Part shown: in pieces, positions 8,301 through 14,927 of the stretch
Position numbering within the stretch: position 1 is the stretch's first letter
Layout: every line of letters begins with the position of its first letter
Assembly: GCA_035709005.1 (NCBI GenBank)
Contig: DASTFB010000078.1
Coordinates: forward strand, 1-32,047
DNA: 32,047 nucleotides
Direction of reading: 5' to 3'
From: Candidatus Methylomirabilota bacterium
GTDB lineage: Bacteria; Methylomirabilota; Methylomirabilia; Rokubacteriales; CSP1-6
Translations under genes and position numbers: made by a program
The notes under the pieces: generated by a model
Told to the model about the DNA's origin: nothing
Seen by the model: only the letters and a program-made list of their open reading frames with translations
Database searches by the model: none

Positions 8301-9072
8301 GGCGACCGGTCCGTAACACCGTGGTCACCGGATGCGGTCCCTTCGGGTCGGGTGGGAACCGTTCCTGGACGGTGGCGACGAGCGGCCACAGATCGGGCCT
8401 GGCGTGCGCCGCGGCAACGCGTCGGATCGTGCCATCGTCGGCGAGCATGTCGATCACGCACATGTCCGCCAGGGCCGGTACGGTGAGCCGCGCCAGGCGC
8501 TGCAAGGTCGCCTCATAGTCGAGGCTGCCTGCCAACAAGGTGGAGACTTCTCCCAGCAGGCCGACCTGTTCGGCAGCCTTGCGCTCGGCCGCGACGAGCC
8601 GGCTGTTGCGGATCGCAACCGCGGCGTGCTCGGCCAGCCTCCGCAACACCTCTTCGTCCCGTTCGCCGAACGGTCGCGGGGCCCGGTTCGCCACCTGAAT
8701 GAGCGCCTCGACCCGGTCGCGGATGCGAACGGGGACCGTTACGGCATCGGCCTTGCGGACGGCCCGGCCGGTGGCCAGGACCTCCTCCACCAGCCTTCGG
8801 ATGATGGTGCCCTCGCGCTCCTGGAAGCCCTGGAGCTCGGGGCCCACTCGATACCGGAAGGTGAAGCCGTCGGCGCCGGGCTCACGCAGCGCGATCCGGG
8901 CCACGTCGCTGCGGCAGAGGTCTCGGGCCGTTTCGGCCACTCGCTGCAGGACCGCGTCCGTGTCGAGCGAGGCGTTGATGGTTTCGGCCAGCTCACGGAG
9001 CAGGTCGGCCTCGCGGCTGGACAGCCGCTCGTACCCGTGACCACGGCTCATCTCCGGGACGGGCGACGACAT
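5341..9072 (-). CDS. hybrid histidine kinase with five GAF domains and a receiver
   Basis: A 1243-residue soluble sensor with no membrane segment. Five GAF-type modules follow one another at about 20-160, 170-340, 350-510, 520-680 and 715-865, each ending in the recurring helix pattern AxAIxNARLY. A coiled coil (about 683-715) separates GAF4 from GAF5. The HisKA domain has FLAMLAHELRNPLAPI with phospho-accepting His893. The ATPase domain has the N box LLNNAAKYTPPGG, G1 DTGVGIP (1038-1044) and G2 GGLGIGLTLV. The C-terminal receiver (1128-1240) has acidic Glu1132/Asp1133, phospho-acceptor Asp1176 and Lys1227. GAF domains usually bind small ligands, cyclic nucleotides or chromophores; no bilin-binding cysteine is obvious. 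It is first in a coupled operon with DUF488 and CPBP-like genes and divergent from an NtrB/NtrC pair. No DNA-binding output is fused. Confidence 0.9.
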   Translation of the reverse strand: MSSPVPEMSRGHGYERLSSREADLLRELAETINASLDTDAVLQRVAETARDLCRSDVARIALREPGADGFTFRYRVGPELQGFQEREGTIIRRLVEEVLATGRAVRKADAVTVPVRIRDRVEALIQVANRAPRPFGERDEEVLRRLAEHAAVAIRNSRLVAAERKAAEQVGLLGEVSTLLAGSLDYEATLQRLARLTVPALADMCVIDMLADDGTIRRVAAAHARPDLWPLVATVQERFPPDPKGPHPVTTVLRTGRPQVAPEITESMLAAIAPDPQHRQIARALTYTSFIIVPLMARGRTLGALSLVSGQAGRRYGPEDLALAEDLARRASLAVDNARLYTESEQRRRIAEALTATGRLLSQTLNVEEVAQRVVGSLRELIGALCVIVYRLDPDTGACVPLAVSGDRGLPERLPLPAGMGTVGLALRERRTAVTEDLINDPRMVLGEPLREALRTAPRAGLAVPLMVQDETIGALFLGDRAGRRFTADEVRLAEAFADQAAIAFNNARLYAVQEVRAERLRILAHVNRLVSSSLEIDEVLDGISRMAAEIMGIAVVTLWIVDADNGIATLRACSSERHRRDYPIEALPLTGNLIAVVAADRRPIHVPDVFENELVPHPAWHRAHGLRSVFGFPIVWRQIVLGVLALHSAQPLRLSPDDESLAQMFAAQAAVALRNAQLYQEAQHRQREAEAVALQAERARSEAEAATAELRRLQGITDVALAALGVEDLLRELLTRVRDVLGVDTAAVFLVDQERQVLVPRAVSGLEAGDDLAPIPIGRGFSGQVVLARGPMVAEDIAKKVELHASVLSERGIRSLLGAPLLVGGWATGIIRVGSTQPRRFSEDDARLLQLVADRVALAIENAQLHEADRQARSEAEAASRAKDHFLAMLAHELRNPLAPIRSGFYVIGERLGDDPVVQRAREIVERQLLHLTRLLDDLLDVARITQGKIELVKVPLEIGSAVAEAMESTRSLIESRGHTIRVDLPNTPIRVEADPTRIVQIIGNLLNNAAKYTPPGGSIVLTAGQEAGWVVLSVSDTGVGIPDEMLPRIFDLFAQVDPSLARSEGGLGIGLTLVRRLVELHGGDVSARSEGKGRGSEFIARLPAASLHPASSNAPPAAAPGPACSVLVVEDNVDSAQMLQACLELAGHRVLVADNGVDAVTVALRERPDVMLVDIGLPVLDGNEVARRVRAALGPAVLLIALTGYGRPQDRQQALEAGFDDHVVKPVDPEQLTSLIARAAR

Positions 9073-9104
9073 GGTCTAAGTCTCTGAAGCGGCGCCCGCC
9101 CTTG

Positions 9105-9140
9105 CAACCGGAAAATCTTTGCTCAGGCCGCCTCCGGTTG
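9105..9140. repeat. 7-bp inverted repeat between divergent kinase genes
   Basis: CAACCGG (9105-9111) and CCGGTTG (9134-9140) are perfect inverted copies, 22 bases apart, midway between the divergent starts at 9072 and 9185. The right copy overlaps a TTGACC -35-like hexamer. It could be a shared operator or chance in GC-rich DNA. Confidence 0.3.
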
Positions 9141-9166
9141 ACCGCGGGGCCGGCCCGAGCGACCAT
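9138..9166 (+). promoter_or_regulatory. possible sigma-70 promoter of the NtrB/NtrC pair
   Basis: TTGACC (9138-9143), five of six matches, is followed after 17 bases by GACCAT (9161-9166), a weak -10 box. The predicted transcript start is about 12 bases before the ATG at 9185. Confidence 0.3.
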
Positions 9167-9184
9167 CACGTCGAAGCGGCAGGC

Positions 9185-10672
9185 ATGGGCCGCTACTCAC
9201 GTATGGGCCTGAGGCTCCGGCTGATCCTCGTGCTGGTCCTGCCCCTGGTGCTGGTGGTGGGGGTCTACGGACTCATGAGGGTCCGCTCGGAGCGCAGCGA
9301 GCTCTTACGCGAGAACGAGCGCAATGTGGCCCTCACCGCCAAGGCCATCCAGGTCGCGGTCGAGGCCGCGCTGCGCGACCGCCAGATCTCGGACATCCGC
9401 CGCCTCCTCTTCGAGATCGTCGAGGGGCAGGAGCAGATCGACCGCATCCGGATCTTCGATCAGGACCTGCAGCCTCTCCTCGTCTCCAATCCGCTGTCGA
9501 TCGGCGAGGAGATCCCGATGGCCTCGTTGCGGCTGACCATCGAAGGCGGACAGCCCCACACCTACTACGAGAGGGGCGACGAGCAGCCCGTGCTCTATTA
9601 CTTCATACCGCTTCGCGGGCGCGGAGGGGAGATCACCGGCACGCTAGAGTTGGTCCACCTGGCCTCGGGAGTCGAGCAGCGGATCCGCGCCGCGGTATGG
9701 GACGTCTGGCTGCGCCTGGGTGCGGTCCTCGTGCTGGTCGCGGTGATCACCGGCGCCATGCTGCAGCGGCAGGTGCTGCGGCCGCTCGCCAGACTCGTGG
9801 AGCGAATTCGCCGGCTCGGCCAGGGCGAACCCGGTCAGCCGCTGCCCGTCGAGCGGCGTGACGAGCTCGGTCGGGTAGCCGAGGCTTTCAACACGATGGC
9901 CGCACAGCTGGCCGAGGCCCGCCGCAAGCACCTGGCCGAGAGCGAGCGCGCCCTGGACCTGGAGCGCCAGCTTCGACACGCCGAGATCCTGTCCGTGGCC
10001 GGCCGGCTGGCCAGCGGCCTGGCCCACGAGGTGGGCACGCCCCTGAATATCATTTCGGGCCGGGCCGAATTCGTGCTCAAGACGTTGCCAGCGGACGACG
10101 GTCGCCGCGAAGACCTCGAGGTCATGATCGGCCAGATCGACCGCATCTCCGGGATCATCCGCGCCCTCCTGGACATGGTGAGACCGGCCAAGCCGGAGAT
10201 CCAGGCCATCGGCCTGGCCACGGTCGTGGAGCGGCTCATGCCGCTGCTGCACCACACCGCCAGGCGCCATGGGGTCGTGCTGGCGGCCACGGTCGCCGAG
10301 GATTTGCCGCTGGTGCTGGCCGACCCGAACCAGGTGCAGCAGGTACTCATCAACGTCGTCATGAACGCGCTGGCGGCGACGGCTTCGCCGGGCCATGTCC
10401 GGATCCTCGCGCGGCCTCGGATGGCCGTGGGGCGTACGGGTGTCGAGCTCGACGTCACCGACACCGGATCCGGGATTCCCCCCGACATCCTGCCCCGGGT
10501 CTTCGAGCCGTTCTTCACCACCAAGGCGCCCGGCCAGGGCACCGGCCTGGGGCTGACGATCTGCCGGGACATCGTCCGAGAGCACGGCGGAGAGATCCAG
10601 GTGCGGAGCGCCGTGAACGAGGGAACGACGGTCACCGTCTGGCTGCCGGCGGCCGACGAGACCCGGAGATGA
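9185..10672 (+). CDS. membrane sensor histidine kinase, NtrB/AtoS-like
   Basis: A 495-residue sensor kinase. Transmembrane helix 1 is at about 10-31, an extracytoplasmic sensor domain spans about 33-172, and helix 2 lies at about 174-194. A HAMP linker (195-250) ends in FNTMAAQLAEARR. The HisKA domain has GRLASGLAHEVGTPLNII with phospho-accepting His281. The ATPase domain shows the N box VLINVVMNALAAT (387-399), DTGSGIPPDILPRVFEPFF (426-444) and GQGTGLGLTICRDIV. The HEVGTPL form is typical of kinases paired with sigma-54 activators. Its stop overlaps the start of the regulator by four bases (ATGA), so the two are cotranscribed and coupled. I chose the ATG at 9185; a TTG at 9119 and an ATG at 9203 are alternatives. 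The signal sensed is unknown. Confidence 0.9.
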   Translation: MGRYSRMGLRLRLILVLVLPLVLVVGVYGLMRVRSERSELLRENERNVALTAKAIQVAVEAALRDRQISDIRRLLFEIVEGQEQIDRIRIFDQDLQPLLVSNPLSIGEEIPMASLRLTIEGGQPHTYYERGDEQPVLYYFIPLRGRGGEITGTLELVHLASGVEQRIRAAVWDVWLRLGAVLVLVAVITGAMLQRQVLRPLARLVERIRRLGQGEPGQPLPVERRDELGRVAEAFNTMAAQLAEARRKHLAESERALDLERQLRHAEILSVAGRLASGLAHEVGTPLNIISGRAEFVLKTLPADDGRREDLEVMIGQIDRISGIIRALLDMVRPAKPEIQAIGLATVVERLMPLLHHTARRHGVVLAATVAEDLPLVLADPNQVQQVLINVVMNALAATASPGHVRILARPRMAVGRTGVELDVTDTGSGIPPDILPRVFEPFFTTKAPGQGTGLGLTICRDIVREHGGEIQVRSAVNEGTTVTVWLPAADETRR

Positions 10673-11997
10673 CCCCCAAGGTCCTGGTCGTCGACAACGA
10701 CAAGGAAATGGTGACGATGCTCCGGCGTCATCTGGAGAGCGAGCGGCTGTCGGTCACCGCCGTCACGAGCGGGCAGGCCGCGCTCGCCGCGCTGGAGCAG
10801 GAGGAGTTCGAGGTGGTCCTCACCGACCTCAGAATGGACGAGGTCGATGGCCTGGCCGTGCTCCGGCGAGCTCAGGCGGGACAGCCGGCGTCCCGCGTCA
10901 TCCTCATGACCGCCTTCGGCAGCCTCGAGAATGCGATCGAGGCGATGCGCCAGGGCGCGTACGACTACCTGACCAAGCCGTTCAAGCTGGCCGAAGTCAG
11001 CCTGGCGGTGCGCCGAGCCCTGGACGAGCGTCAGCTTCGGGAGGAGAACCGCCGGCTCCGCGCCGAGGTTGCTCAGCGCTACGGCTTCGACAACCTGCTC
11101 GGCCGCTCCCCGGCGATGCAGGCCGTGTTCGAGCAAATCCGGGCCGTGGCCCCGAGCGACGCGGCGGTCCTCTTGCTGGGAGACAGTGGAACCGGCAAGG
11201 AGCTGGTGGGGCGGGCCATTCACTGGAACAGCGGTCGCCGCGACGGTCCCTTCGTGCCGGTGAACTGTGCAGCCATCCCCGAGACGCTGTTGGAATCCGA
11301 GCTGTTCGGACACGAGAAGGGAGCCTTCACCGGAGCCGCCCGCAAACGGCGAGGGCTCTTCGTCGAGGCCGACGGCGGCACCCTGCTCCTCGACGAGATC
11401 GCCGACATGTCGCTGGCCCTGCAGGCCAAGCTGCTGCGCGCGCTCCAGGACAAGGCGATCCGGCCGGTCGGAGGCAGCGAAGAGATCCGGCTGGACGTCA
11501 GGATCATCAGCGCTACCAACCGGGACTTGCCGGCCCTCGTCCGGGACGGGACGTTCCGAGAGGACCTCTACTACCGTCTGGCCGTCATTCCGATCCGGCT
11601 TCCCGCCCTCCGTGAGCGCCGCGAGGACATTCCTCTGCTGGCCCGGCATTTCCTGGAGCGGGCGGCGGTCCCGCTCGGCAAGCGCCTGGACGGGTTCAGC
11701 GACGAGGCGATGGCGTGGCTGCTCGCGCATCGATGGCCCGGCAACGTCCGGGAGCTCGAGAACGTGGTGGAGCGGGCGGCCATCCTGGCCCGCGGGCCAC
11801 TGGTGACCCTGGCCGACCTGGGCACCGAGTTCACGATGCCAGGCGGGCTGGAGGCATCCCTGCGCCCCACGCTCGCCGAGTTGGAGCACCAGTACATGAT
11901 GCGGGTGCTGACCGAGACAGCGGGGGATAAGGCTGCCGCGGCGAAAATTCTCGGCGTCAGCGTTCGTACGCTGCAACGTAAGTTCAAGGAGAGCTGA
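10669..11997 (+). CDS. sigma-54-dependent response regulator, NtrC family
   Basis: A 442-residue activator with three modules. The receiver (1-120) has acidic Asp9/Asp11, phospho-acceptor Asp53 (VVLTDLRMD) and Lys103. The AAA+ sigma-54 interaction domain (142-375) has Walker A GDSGTGKE (171-178), the sigma-54-contacting loop GAFTGA (218-223), Walker B LLLDEI (239-244) and WPGNVRELENVV. The Fis-type helix-turn-helix is at the C-terminus (about 403-442, AAAAKILGVSVRTLQRKF). Such proteins bind palindromic upstream sites and use ATP to open sigma-54 promoters. A perfect palindrome starts five bases after this stop codon and a sigma-54 promoter follows, so its own target may be right beside it. 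It is coupled to the kinase gene by a four-base overlap. Confidence 0.94.
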   Translation: MTPKVLVVDNDKEMVTMLRRHLESERLSVTAVTSGQAALAALEQEEFEVVLTDLRMDEVDGLAVLRRAQAGQPASRVILMTAFGSLENAIEAMRQGAYDYLTKPFKLAEVSLAVRRALDERQLREENRRLRAEVAQRYGFDNLLGRSPAMQAVFEQIRAVAPSDAAVLLLGDSGTGKELVGRAIHWNSGRRDGPFVPVNCAAIPETLLESELFGHEKGAFTGAARKRRGLFVEADGGTLLLDEIADMSLALQAKLLRALQDKAIRPVGGSEEIRLDVRIISATNRDLPALVRDGTFREDLYYRLAVIPIRLPALRERREDIPLLARHFLERAAVPLGKRLDGFSDEAMAWLLAHRWPGNVRELENVVERAAILARGPLVTLADLGTEFTMPGGLEASLRPTLAELEHQYMMRVLTETAGDKAAAAKILGVSVRTLQRKFKES

Positions 11998-12001
11998 GAG
12001 C

Positions 12002-12033
12002 CGACACGATGTCGCCATGGCGACATCGTGTCG
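12002..12033. promoter_or_regulatory. perfect 32-bp palindrome, candidate upstream activating sequence
   Basis: All 32 bases form a perfect palindrome centred on CCATGG, with the inner core TGTCGCCATGGCGACA and outer arms CGACACGA / TCGTGTCG. It begins five bases after the stop of the NtrC-type regulator. No T-run follows, so a simple intrinsic terminator is unlikely. Its centre is 92 bases upstream of the GG of the sigma-54 promoter at 12108, a usual distance for a binding site of an NtrC-type activator. Binding by the adjacent regulator is inference. Confidence 0.6.
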
Positions 12034-12107
12034 CCGCGGAACCTCCCAACCCTGAGGGTCTGCACGATAACTATCCGTTATCACTGATCTCATGAGGGCC
12101 CGGCGTC

Positions 12108-12123
12108 TGGCACCTGACTTGCT
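12108..12123 (+). promoter_or_regulatory. consensus sigma-54 (-24/-12) promoter
   Basis: TGGCAC (12108-12113), five spacer bases and TTGCT (12119-12123) give the exact GG-to-GC spacing of sigma-54 promoters and match the consensus TGGCAC-N5-TTGCW. The transcript would start near 12134. No credible protein-coding frame follows in this direction before the convergent ATP-grasp gene. Confidence 0.65.
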
Positions 12124-12133
12124 CTGGGATAGG

Positions 12134-12210
12134 AGCACTTCACGCCGCCGTCGTGCTTGCCCTCATCACCTCCTGGGCCACACCGGGGCGCGGCGGCGGC
12201 GTGAATGTCC
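12134..12210 (+). ncRNA. candidate sigma-54-driven small or antisense RNA
   Basis: This is the predicted product of the sigma-54 promoter at 12108. It would open almost at once with TTCACGCCGCCG (12139-12150), which is perfectly complementary to CGGCGGCGTGAA (12194-12205), forming a 12-bp stem around a 43-base loop. The loop holds ATCACCTCCT (12165-12174), the same sequence as the anti-Shine-Dalgarno end of 16S rRNA. The 3' end is undefined: there is no T-run, and longer transcription would run antisense into the ATP-grasp gene. On the opposite strand the same bases read as a ribosome-binding site before an eight-codon frame, so decay of a minus-strand gene is a rival explanation. Prediction only. 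Confidence 0.3.
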
Positions 12211-13233
12211 TCAAGAGGCTTCCGGCCTCGAGGCCGTACGCAGGCCGTACCGGGTCAGCGCCAGGTCCACGATTTCCAGAATGGTTTGCGGGTAGGTTCG
12301 CCCCGAGGCTCGCGCACCCTTCATGAACTCCCCCCGGGAATACAGGTGCGCATTGGGGTTCGCTTCGATGAGATAGGCCTTGTAGCCGGCCGCCAGACGG
12401 AAGTCGAAGCGGGCATAGTCACGCAGGTGCAGCGCGTGAAACGCGGTGAGGGCCGCCTGCTGCAGGCTCTCGACCACGCCGTCCGGTAGATCGTCGGCGA
12501 CCCGGTACCTGCTGCCGCGGTACGCTCGCGTCCCTTGCTGCCACTTCACCTCGGTACCGGCGATGCGCGGCGTGCCCTTGGGCAGGTGCGACAGGTCCAG
12601 CTCGACTGGCGGGAAGGCTTGGGGCTGGGAGTTGCCGAGGACACCCACGTAGAGCTCGCGCCCTTCGATGTATTCCTCCACCAGCACGGGCTGATTGAAC
12701 TCGGCGTGTAGATCGTCGATGCGCTCCATGAGGTTTTTGATGTTGTCGACCAGCGCGCTGAAGCCGATGCCGATGGATCCGTCCTCTCGGACCGGCTTGA
12801 CGATCACCGGGAAGTCGAGGTCATGGGCCCAGCCCACCCGGCCCCGGAAGACCGTGGCGAACTTGGGAGTGGTGATGCCGTGGAAGTTGAGGACCTTCTT
12901 GGTCAGGGCCTTGTCCATCCCCAGGTGGAGCCCGCGCGGGCCCGACCCCGTGTAGCGCAGGCCTAGCAGCTCGTAGTACGACGCCACGTGGGGCTCCTTG
13001 GTGTCGTCCTCGCCGTAGCTCTCCACGAGATTGAACAGCAGATCGGCCCGGACCGTGGCCAGGCGAGTGAGACACCGACGACTGCCGTCCACCGCGACGA
13101 AGAAGACCTCGTGGCGGGCCCGCCGCAGCACCTCGGCAATTTCCATGACGTCGGTCTTCTGCGGTGCCCGGCGCCGTTCCGGCGTGGGGGGCTCCGCGGC
13201 GCCGCGGGCAATGCCGATCCGCAGCCTAGCCAC
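12211..13233 (-). CDS. D-Ala-D-Ala ligase-like ATP-grasp enzyme
   Basis: A 340-residue ATP-grasp protein of the D-alanine-D-alanine ligase type, which joins a carboxylate to an amine with ATP. Visible blocks are LRYTGSGPRGLHLGMDKALTK start region (92-112), PVIVKPVREDGSIGIG (142-157) for the nucleotide-binding loop, VLVEEYIEGREL (183-194), and the metal-binding set RFDFRL (Asp277) and LIEANPN (Glu290, Asn292). All catalytic elements look intact. The N-terminal part is shorter and more divergent than in true Ddl, and no mur genes flank it, so the substrate is probably not D-alanine. The GTG start at 13233 overlaps the stop of the upstream metallopeptidase by eight bases; a longer frame to 13305 lies wholly inside that gene. 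The two are clearly coupled. Confidence 0.82.
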   Translation of the reverse strand: MARLRIGIARGAAEPPTPERRRAPQKTDVMEIAEVLRRARHEVFFVAVDGSRRCLTRLATVRADLLFNLVESYGEDDTKEPHVASYYELLGLRYTGSGPRGLHLGMDKALTKKVLNFHGITTPKFATVFRGRVGWAHDLDFPVIVKPVREDGSIGIGFSALVDNIKNLMERIDDLHAEFNQPVLVEEYIEGRELYVGVLGNSQPQAFPPVELDLSHLPKGTPRIAGTEVKWQQGTRAYRGSRYRVADDLPDGVVESLQQAALTAFHALHLRDYARFDFRLAAGYKAYLIEANPNAHLYSRGEFMKGARASGRTYPQTILEIVDLALTRYGLRTASRPEAS

Positions 13234-14293
13234 CCGCCGGGACTCCGGGCCGGACCCCCCGGGAGCGCAGGGACCGCGGCCGGGCGCGCGGGGTGAATCC
13301 GCCACGCGTCAGATAGTTCATGGTGAGGGTGGTCGCATACGTGGTGAGCTCCACCAACGTCGTCGCCTCGTGGCGCGTGTCGACGGACAGCTGCAGGCGC
13401 TCGGCCGTCTCGGCGATACTGTCGACCAGAGCCCGGATCACGGAGCGTCGGACCCCGGTCCAGTACTCGATCTTGTTGACGAGATCGGCATGGCGCTCGC
13501 GCACGAACTCGGCCGCCGGGCGCAGGCCCCGACGGCGGCCCCCTTTGCGCACGAAGAAGTCGGGAAGGTCATTCTCGAGCGCGACGTCCACCAGCGGCCG
13601 TTCCGCCTGGGTCGCGCGGAAGAAATCCTCCACCGTCATGTCCATCTCCTCCACGGTGATGTCCGTGGAGGCCAGGCGAACGGGCGGCTCGGTATCGGCG
13701 AGGGCCCGCGCGACCCGGTCCACGTATCGGAGCTTGCGCATGGCCGGCCAGCCCCGGTAGCGCTCGCGCCAGCGCGACCGCGGCGTCAGCCAAACGGCAA
13801 ACGTCTCGGCGAAGTCCTCGTCGGGATGTTTCTGGGCGTACCAGCCCTCCAGATGGCGCACGAAGTTGCGGTGAAAGGGCACCGGGCGGTACCGCTCGCG
13901 ATAGGGCCGCGTGAACGGGCCGAACAGCTCACGCCACTGTGGAGTCTCGTAGAGCCGATAGGCGTAGTTGAAGGCGTGGCCCGCCTCGTGCCGGAGGTAC
14001 ATCAGGATCTCGCGCTCGTCCTCCAGATCGTCGATCTCCTTCTCCAGCCGGGCCAGCTTGGGATCGGCCAGATAGAACGGGATGCCGATGATCGGCTCGC
14101 CGTCAGGACAGCCCCACTCGTCGGTGAGGTAGGCGTGCGGGCGAAAGCGGCGAAGCCCTTTGCGCTCGAGCTCGGCGTGAAGCATCTTGACGTAGCGCTC
14201 CACCGGCGAGCCTTCGAGCTTGAGCCCCAGCTGGTTGATCCGCTGGGGAAGCAGCGCGCGGGCGTCGGGTGGGGCCGCTTCAAACGTACGCAT
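13226..14293 (-). CDS. putative zinc-binding metallopeptidase (HEAGH)
   Basis: A 355-residue protein with the zincin motif in YLRHEAGHAFNYAYRLYE: His102, Glu103 and His106 would bind and activate water at zinc. The downstream acidic residue in HPDEDFAETFAVW (Glu163) is a likely third ligand, as in gluzincin-type enzymes. No signal peptide or membrane helix is visible, so it is probably cytoplasmic. It resembles the family annotated as putative zinc-binding metallopeptidase (I believe Pfam PF15887); its substrates are not known. The ATG at 14293 (MRTFEAAPPD) fits the family start, with an ATG at 14311 as the alternative; neither has a clear ribosome-binding site. Its stop lies inside the ATP-grasp gene start, suggesting a ligase-peptidase module. 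Confidence 0.75.
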   Translation of the reverse strand: MRTFEAAPPDARALLPQRINQLGLKLEGSPVERYVKMLHAELERKGLRRFRPHAYLTDEWGCPDGEPIIGIPFYLADPKLARLEKEIDDLEDEREILMYLRHEAGHAFNYAYRLYETPQWRELFGPFTRPYRERYRPVPFHRNFVRHLEGWYAQKHPDEDFAETFAVWLTPRSRWRERYRGWPAMRKLRYVDRVARALADTEPPVRLASTDITVEEMDMTVEDFFRATQAERPLVDVALENDLPDFFVRKGGRRRGLRPAAEFVRERHADLVNKIEYWTGVRRSVIRALVDSIAETAERLQLSVDTRHEATTLVELTTYATTLTMNYLTRGGFTPRARPRSLRSRGVRPGVPAGG

Positions 14294-14491
14294 GGGGCCA
14301 CTTGCACCCATGCTAAACCGGGACGTCGTCCCTCAGGAAGCGCGGCGGCGCGGGGGCCCTCCCCCGCGCTGCCTGCCGGGGTCAGCGGTGCCAGCGATGC
14401 GGCAGGCGCGCGGCGCCCGGCAACGGCGCTCCAGCGGCCCGCCGTCGATGATGCGCCCGAGCGTCGCCACGAACGGGACCTCGCCCTCTAT

Positions 14492-14656
14492 TCAATAGCG
14501 CGAGGTCGGCGGCCAGCTCTCCAGGACCACCAGGGGGCAGTAGCGCTGCAGGACGCCGAGCGCGCCCTGCAGCACCGCCAGCTCACTGCCTTCGGTGTCG
14601 ATCTTCACGAGGTCGGGTCCCTCGCCGGCCTCCTCGACCATCTCGTCGAGCGTCAC
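14492..14656 (-). pseudogene. FkbM-type methyltransferase, C-terminal fragment
   Basis: A 54-codon frame reads TLDEM, then DLVKIDTEGSELAVLQGA and PLVVLESW, which are the end of the SAM-binding fold in FkbM-family O-methyltransferases (usual form DxVKIDVEGxExxVLxGA). A TAG codon stands directly before the first codon and the N-terminal two thirds, with the SAM-binding glycine loop, is absent. The same frame stays fairly open after the TGA at 14492, reading EVPFVATLGRIIDGG, whose origin I do not recognise. This is a remnant, not a working gene. Confidence 0.65.
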
Positions 14657-14672
14657 CTACCAGCGCCTTCGA

Positions 14673-14690
14673 CCCCGCTTTCACGCGGGG
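14673..14690. terminator. GC hairpin, possible terminator
   Basis: CCCCGC (14673-14678) and GCGGGG (14685-14690) form a six-base GC stem with a six-base loop. On the plus strand CTCTCTGT follows, only partly T-rich. It sits between the FkbM remnant and the small membrane protein genes, so its role is unclear. Confidence 0.3.
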
Positions 14691-14726
14691 CTCTCTGTGG
14701 GGTCATAGCGGGTAGAGGAGGCTGGG

Positions 14727-14927
14727 ATGACGCTGCTCGAGCTACGACTCCTGTTCGTCGTGGGGTTGCTCGTCACCGCGGCGCTGGCCTACCTGACGGC
14801 GATGAGCGCGGAGGCCGTCATGCGCGGGGTGGCTCGCCTGGGCGAGCGCTTGCACGCCCCCTACCGACCGGACATGAAGCAGCGTAGTGTGCACGGTCCG
14901 CAGGCCGCGGGGAGGGTCCGATGCTGA
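14727..14927 (+). CDS. small single-pass membrane protein, unknown
   Basis: A 66-residue protein I do not recognise. One hydrophobic helix spans about residues 4-25 (LELRLLFVVGLLVTAALAYL), followed by a basic, probably cytoplasmic tail. The ATG has a strong GAGGAGG ribosome-binding site six bases upstream (14714-14720), which is why I accept so short a gene. Its last seven bases overlap the start of the next gene (ATGCTGA), showing coupling. Both genes encode one-helix membrane proteins and may form a small complex. Confidence 0.6.
   Translation: MTLLELRLLFVVGLLVTAALAYLTAMSAEAVMRGVARLGERLHAPYRPDMKQRSVHGPQAAGRVRC

Noticed and set aside
12002-12033. Palindrome as an intrinsic terminator of the regulator operon
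   Set aside because: No T-run follows, and the perfect DNA symmetry and its spacing to the sigma-54 promoter fit a protein-binding site better.
9835-12138. Long 767-codon frame antisense to the NtrB/NtrC genes
   Set aside because: It is the complement of two well-supported genes in GC-rich DNA; its product has low complexity and no domain.
12149-12178. Minus-strand AGGAGGTGATG start signal
   Set aside because: The ATG is only two bases from the ribosome-binding site and the frame ends after eight codons; kept only as a rival explanation for the predicted sRNA loop.
13031-14887. Plus-strand 618-codon frame
   Set aside because: Antisense to the ATP-grasp and metallopeptidase genes, without motifs or ribosome-binding site.
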